Below are positions 62,324-64,000 of a DNA stretch of 64,000 nucleotides, one piece after another; the stretch's first letter is position 1; each line of letters begins with the position of its first letter. The DNA is taken from NCBI GenBank assembly GCA_024639765.1, contig JAHEHU010000003.1:1-64000 (forward strand), in the 5' to 3' direction. Both the position numbers and the translations under genes were made by a program. Below the pieces are notes generated by a model. It worked only from the letters and a program-made list of their open reading frames with translations, did not search any database and was not told the DNA's origin. Source of the DNA: Eudoraea sp. (GTDB lineage Bacteria > Bacteroidota > Bacteroidia > Flavobacteriales > Flavobacteriaceae).

Positions 62324-63400
62324 TCAGTCAATAGACATGGCTCCATACAAGGCAGCTCCAAGAAGCGCCGTATTTTCATTAAGGACTACAGTAACGGGGA
62401 TCAATTCGAGCAATGGATTCATTCTGCCCGACTGAACAAAATTTTTGTGAAATAACTCCTTATCTATTCCTCGGAGTATTTTTGGAACAATACCACCCCC
62501 AATATACACCCCCCCGGTGGCTTTTGTCTTTAAGGCAAGTTGAGCGGCTTCAGCAGCTAAGTAACGGACATACAATTCCAGGGTTTCAGTACATATGGGA
62601 TCACTTCCTTTCAATGCAGCTGCAGTTATGATCTTTGCTCTATCTTCCTTTACAGTTTCTTTGAAGAATCCGAAGGGCTCGGGTTGCTTTCTTAGTCGTC
62701 TTAAGAAATCATGAATATCACAGATCCCGGGACCAGACACCAGTCTTTCCCAGCTAACGTGCCCATATTTTTTGTGAAGAAATCGCCAAAGCTCTATATC
62801 CAGATCGTTTCGGGGACTAAAATCACAATGCCCCCCTTCGGTGGCAAAGGGATGATACCGTGCACCATACCAATACAGGCCTGCCTCGCCAAGACCTGTG
62901 CCTGAAGAAATAATAGCAGCATTACCATCTATGTCAGAACCGGCTTTAAGTACTTCCAGATCTTTGCGCTGCAGTGCCGCCAACCCATAAGCATTGGCTT
63001 CCATATCGTTTAGTAGTGATACCCACTTAACTTGCAGCCCCTTACGTATTTCGTCTATTGTGATCTCCCATGGGAAATTGGTGCCTTGCACTTTTCCCAT
63101 ATTCACCGGACCGGCAACACCCAGGCATACCCCATCAATAGTGGGGAACTTTTTTCCTAAAAATGAACGTGCTAAGGCCGTAAAAGATTTGTAATTCTTG
63201 GTAGTATAAACTCCTTCTTGGAATATGGTGAGTTGCCCATTGTTTATTTCAAAAAGCATCAAACTGCTTTTTGTGCCGCCCACATCACCAGCTAATAGGA
63301 TGGCCTTGGTATGAAGATCCGTTTTTGGTCTCAAAAAGGCCAAGGGGATCAAGGATTCATGGACAAGGGGTAATGAAAATATTTCGTTTTTTACCGTCAT
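62324..63400 (-). CDS. glk: Glucokinase
   Basis: From ATG 63400 the product is 358 residues. It belongs to the proteobacterial-type glucokinase family: LAGDVGGTKSSLMLFE (ATP phosphate loop), LNDMEANAYGLAAL, the TGLGEAGLYWYG signature and GGHCDFSPRNDLD, with GGVYIGGGIVPKIL near the end. It phosphorylates glucose to glucose-6-phosphate. A TTG start at 63415 is open but gives no better fit. It is divergent from a glycogen synthase gene, which shares the same intergenic DNA. Confidence 0.92.
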   Translation of the reverse strand: MTVKNEIFSLPLVHESLIPLAFLRPKTDLHTKAILLAGDVGGTKSSLMLFEINNGQLTIFQEGVYTTKNYKSFTALARSFLGKKFPTIDGVCLGVAGPVNMGKVQGTNFPWEITIDEIRKGLQVKWVSLLNDMEANAYGLAALQRKDLEVLKAGSDIDGNAAIISSGTGLGEAGLYWYGARYHPFATEGGHCDFSPRNDLDIELWRFLHKKYGHVSWERLVSGPGICDIHDFLRRLRKQPEPFGFFKETVKEDRAKIITAAALKGSDPICTETLELYVRYLAAEAAQLALKTKATGGVYIGGGIVPKILRGIDKELFHKNFVQSGRMNPLLELIPVTVVLNENTALLGAALYGAMSID

Positions 63401-63556
63401 GTTTTTTTTTACCAAAGAATTCCAAAATATTTTGTTTTTAGATCAAAAGCACTTCTTGTTTGGTCTAAATTTCCGAAGGGTCAAGTACAGGTGTTGGTAT
63501 AGCTTAACACTAAGATATTGCCTTAACAAACATAGCTTTTGCATAACCCCTGTAAA

Positions 63557-63570
63557 ATGATATATATCAT
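63557..63570. promoter_or_regulatory. FNR/CRP-like palindrome upstream of the glycogen synthase gene
   Basis: ATGATATATATCAT is a perfect palindrome with arms ATGAT/ATCAT and a 4-base spacer. The TACTTTCG element (63593-63600) is centred exactly 33 bp downstream. It is the best of the four matching sites in the window. Confidence 0.55.
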
Positions 63571-63592
63571 AATAGAAGCATGTTGTACTTCA

Positions 63593-63600
63593 TACTTTCG
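63593..63600 (+). promoter_or_regulatory. Candidate -7 element of the glycogen synthase gene
   Basis: TACTTTCG differs from TAnnTTTG by one base (C for T). Transcription would start near 63604, giving a leader of about 217 bases. A 20-codon frame with a GGGG upstream (63722-63784) lies in this leader, as does a second palindrome TGATATATCA (63756-63765). Whether the leader has a function is not clear. Confidence 0.45.
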
Positions 63601-63820
63601 TAGAGATAAAGCGGCAATTTGTTTTTTCGTTATTGTAAAAATTTGAAGAACCATAAGATTTAACGTACTTAAGATACCATTGCAGTAATTAATGCTCAAT
63701 TAAATCCTATATTGGGGAAAAATGATCTTGTACGGTTTAAGTTTTTTAAAATGCATGATATATCACCAAAAAATGGGATATTAATTGATAATTCGGACCC
63801 TAAGATCAAAATTGAATTGA

Positions 63821-64000
63821 ATGAAAGTACTATTTTATACAAGAGAATTTCCACCCTACGTCTATGGAGGTGCCGGGGTACATGTTGAATATCTGGCAGC
63901 GGAGCTATCAAAATTAATGTCTGTAGAAATTCGCTGTTTCGGAGATCAGGATGAGACCACAGATCAACTTTCTGTTAAAGGTTTTCCATATGATAATCCG
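63821..64000 (+). CDS. Glycogen synthase (GT4 type), N-terminal part
   Basis: The gene is cut by the window end after 60 residues. It begins MKVLFYTREFPPYVYGGAGVH, the start of the actinobacterial-archaeal GT4 glycogen synthase type, and continues with a Rossmann-like helix (LAAELSKLM) and the RCFGDQDE turn. Such enzymes add glucose from UDP- or ADP-glucose to glycogen. It is next to a divergent glucokinase gene, which fits storage carbon metabolism. Confidence 0.85.
   Translation, partial: MKVLFYTREFPPYVYGGAGVHVEYLAAELSKLMSVEIRCFGDQDETTDQLSVKGFPYDNP

Noticed and set aside
1-64000. CRISPR arrays, tRNA, rRNA, insertion sequences, prophage
   Set aside because: I saw no regularly spaced repeats, cloverleaf or rRNA stretches, transposase motifs or phage structural genes.

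Overview
The window reads as a chromosomal segment of a marine Flavobacteriaceae (Bacteroidota). The evidence is Bacteroidota-specific families (PorP/SprF type IX secretion protein, 2TM-domain proteins, head-GIN/DUF2807, HYC_CC_PP, DUF3347, LETM1-related protein), lipoproteins with short lipoboxes, weak or absent Shine-Dalgarno sequences, and promoters of the TTG / TAnnTTTG type. I saw no rRNA, tRNA, insertion sequence, phage or CRISPR array. Function calls rest on reading motifs in the translations; no database search was run.

Layout. 1-2.9 kb: end of a DUF2490 outer-membrane protein, secreted Cu/Zn superoxide dismutase, LETM1-related protein. 2.9-9.8 kb: two LytTR-type signalling units. The first is a LytS-like kinase fused to a 2TM domain, followed by three stand-alone 2TM proteins and a LytTR regulator. 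The second is a TPR kinase with its LytTR regulator. A PaiB-like FMN protein lies between them. 10-19.7 kb: secreted and envelope proteins (SnoaL-like lipoprotein, PorP/SprF with a SPOR-like tail, SLC45-type sugar transporter, DUF2141, OmpA-like protein) and a frameshifted small secreted gene. 19.8-26.2 kb: divergent dps/oxyR, PBP4-type carboxypeptidase, and a leftward run (NudK, DUF2461, AIM24, PH-like, DUF4442). 26.3-29.9 kb: DUF4870, PadR, PspC and head-GIN envelope-stress-like cluster. 30-34.4 kb: dipeptide epimerase coupled to an AONS-like PLP enzyme, trxB, upp. 34.6-41.2 kb: sulfite dehydrogenase, cytochrome c, rhodanese and membrane hydroxylase operon, then racemase, alpha-carbonic anhydrase, diheme DUF3365 protein and small rhodanese. 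41.2-44.1 kb: Usp, SPFH and Hsp20 stress cluster. 44.1-46.8 kb: orphan TonB-plug lipoprotein, Tat-exported oxidoreductase, exonuclease III. 46.8-57.9 kb: leftward copper-efflux block (HYC_CC_PP, CusA, CusC, DUF3347 lipoprotein, CopA, PepSY, CusB). 58-64 kb: RimK plus aspartoacylase-like enzyme, SLC12-like transporter, glucokinase, and the start of a glycogen synthase cut by the window end.

How the genes may work together. Four intergenic palindromes of the form ATGAY-N4-RTCAT (FNR/CRP-like) lie upstream of the OmpA-like gene, usp, hsp20 and the glycogen synthase gene. At the last three, a TAnnTT element sits exactly 33 bp (centre to centre) downstream, the geometry expected for an activator near -41. 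This suggests a shared stress, low-oxygen or stationary-phase regulon tying protein protection to carbon storage. Its regulator is not in the window. Other points worth checking are the 2TM kinase array, two microproteins in intergenic DNA, and a duplicated Cys/Met-bearing DUF3347 module in the copper block.
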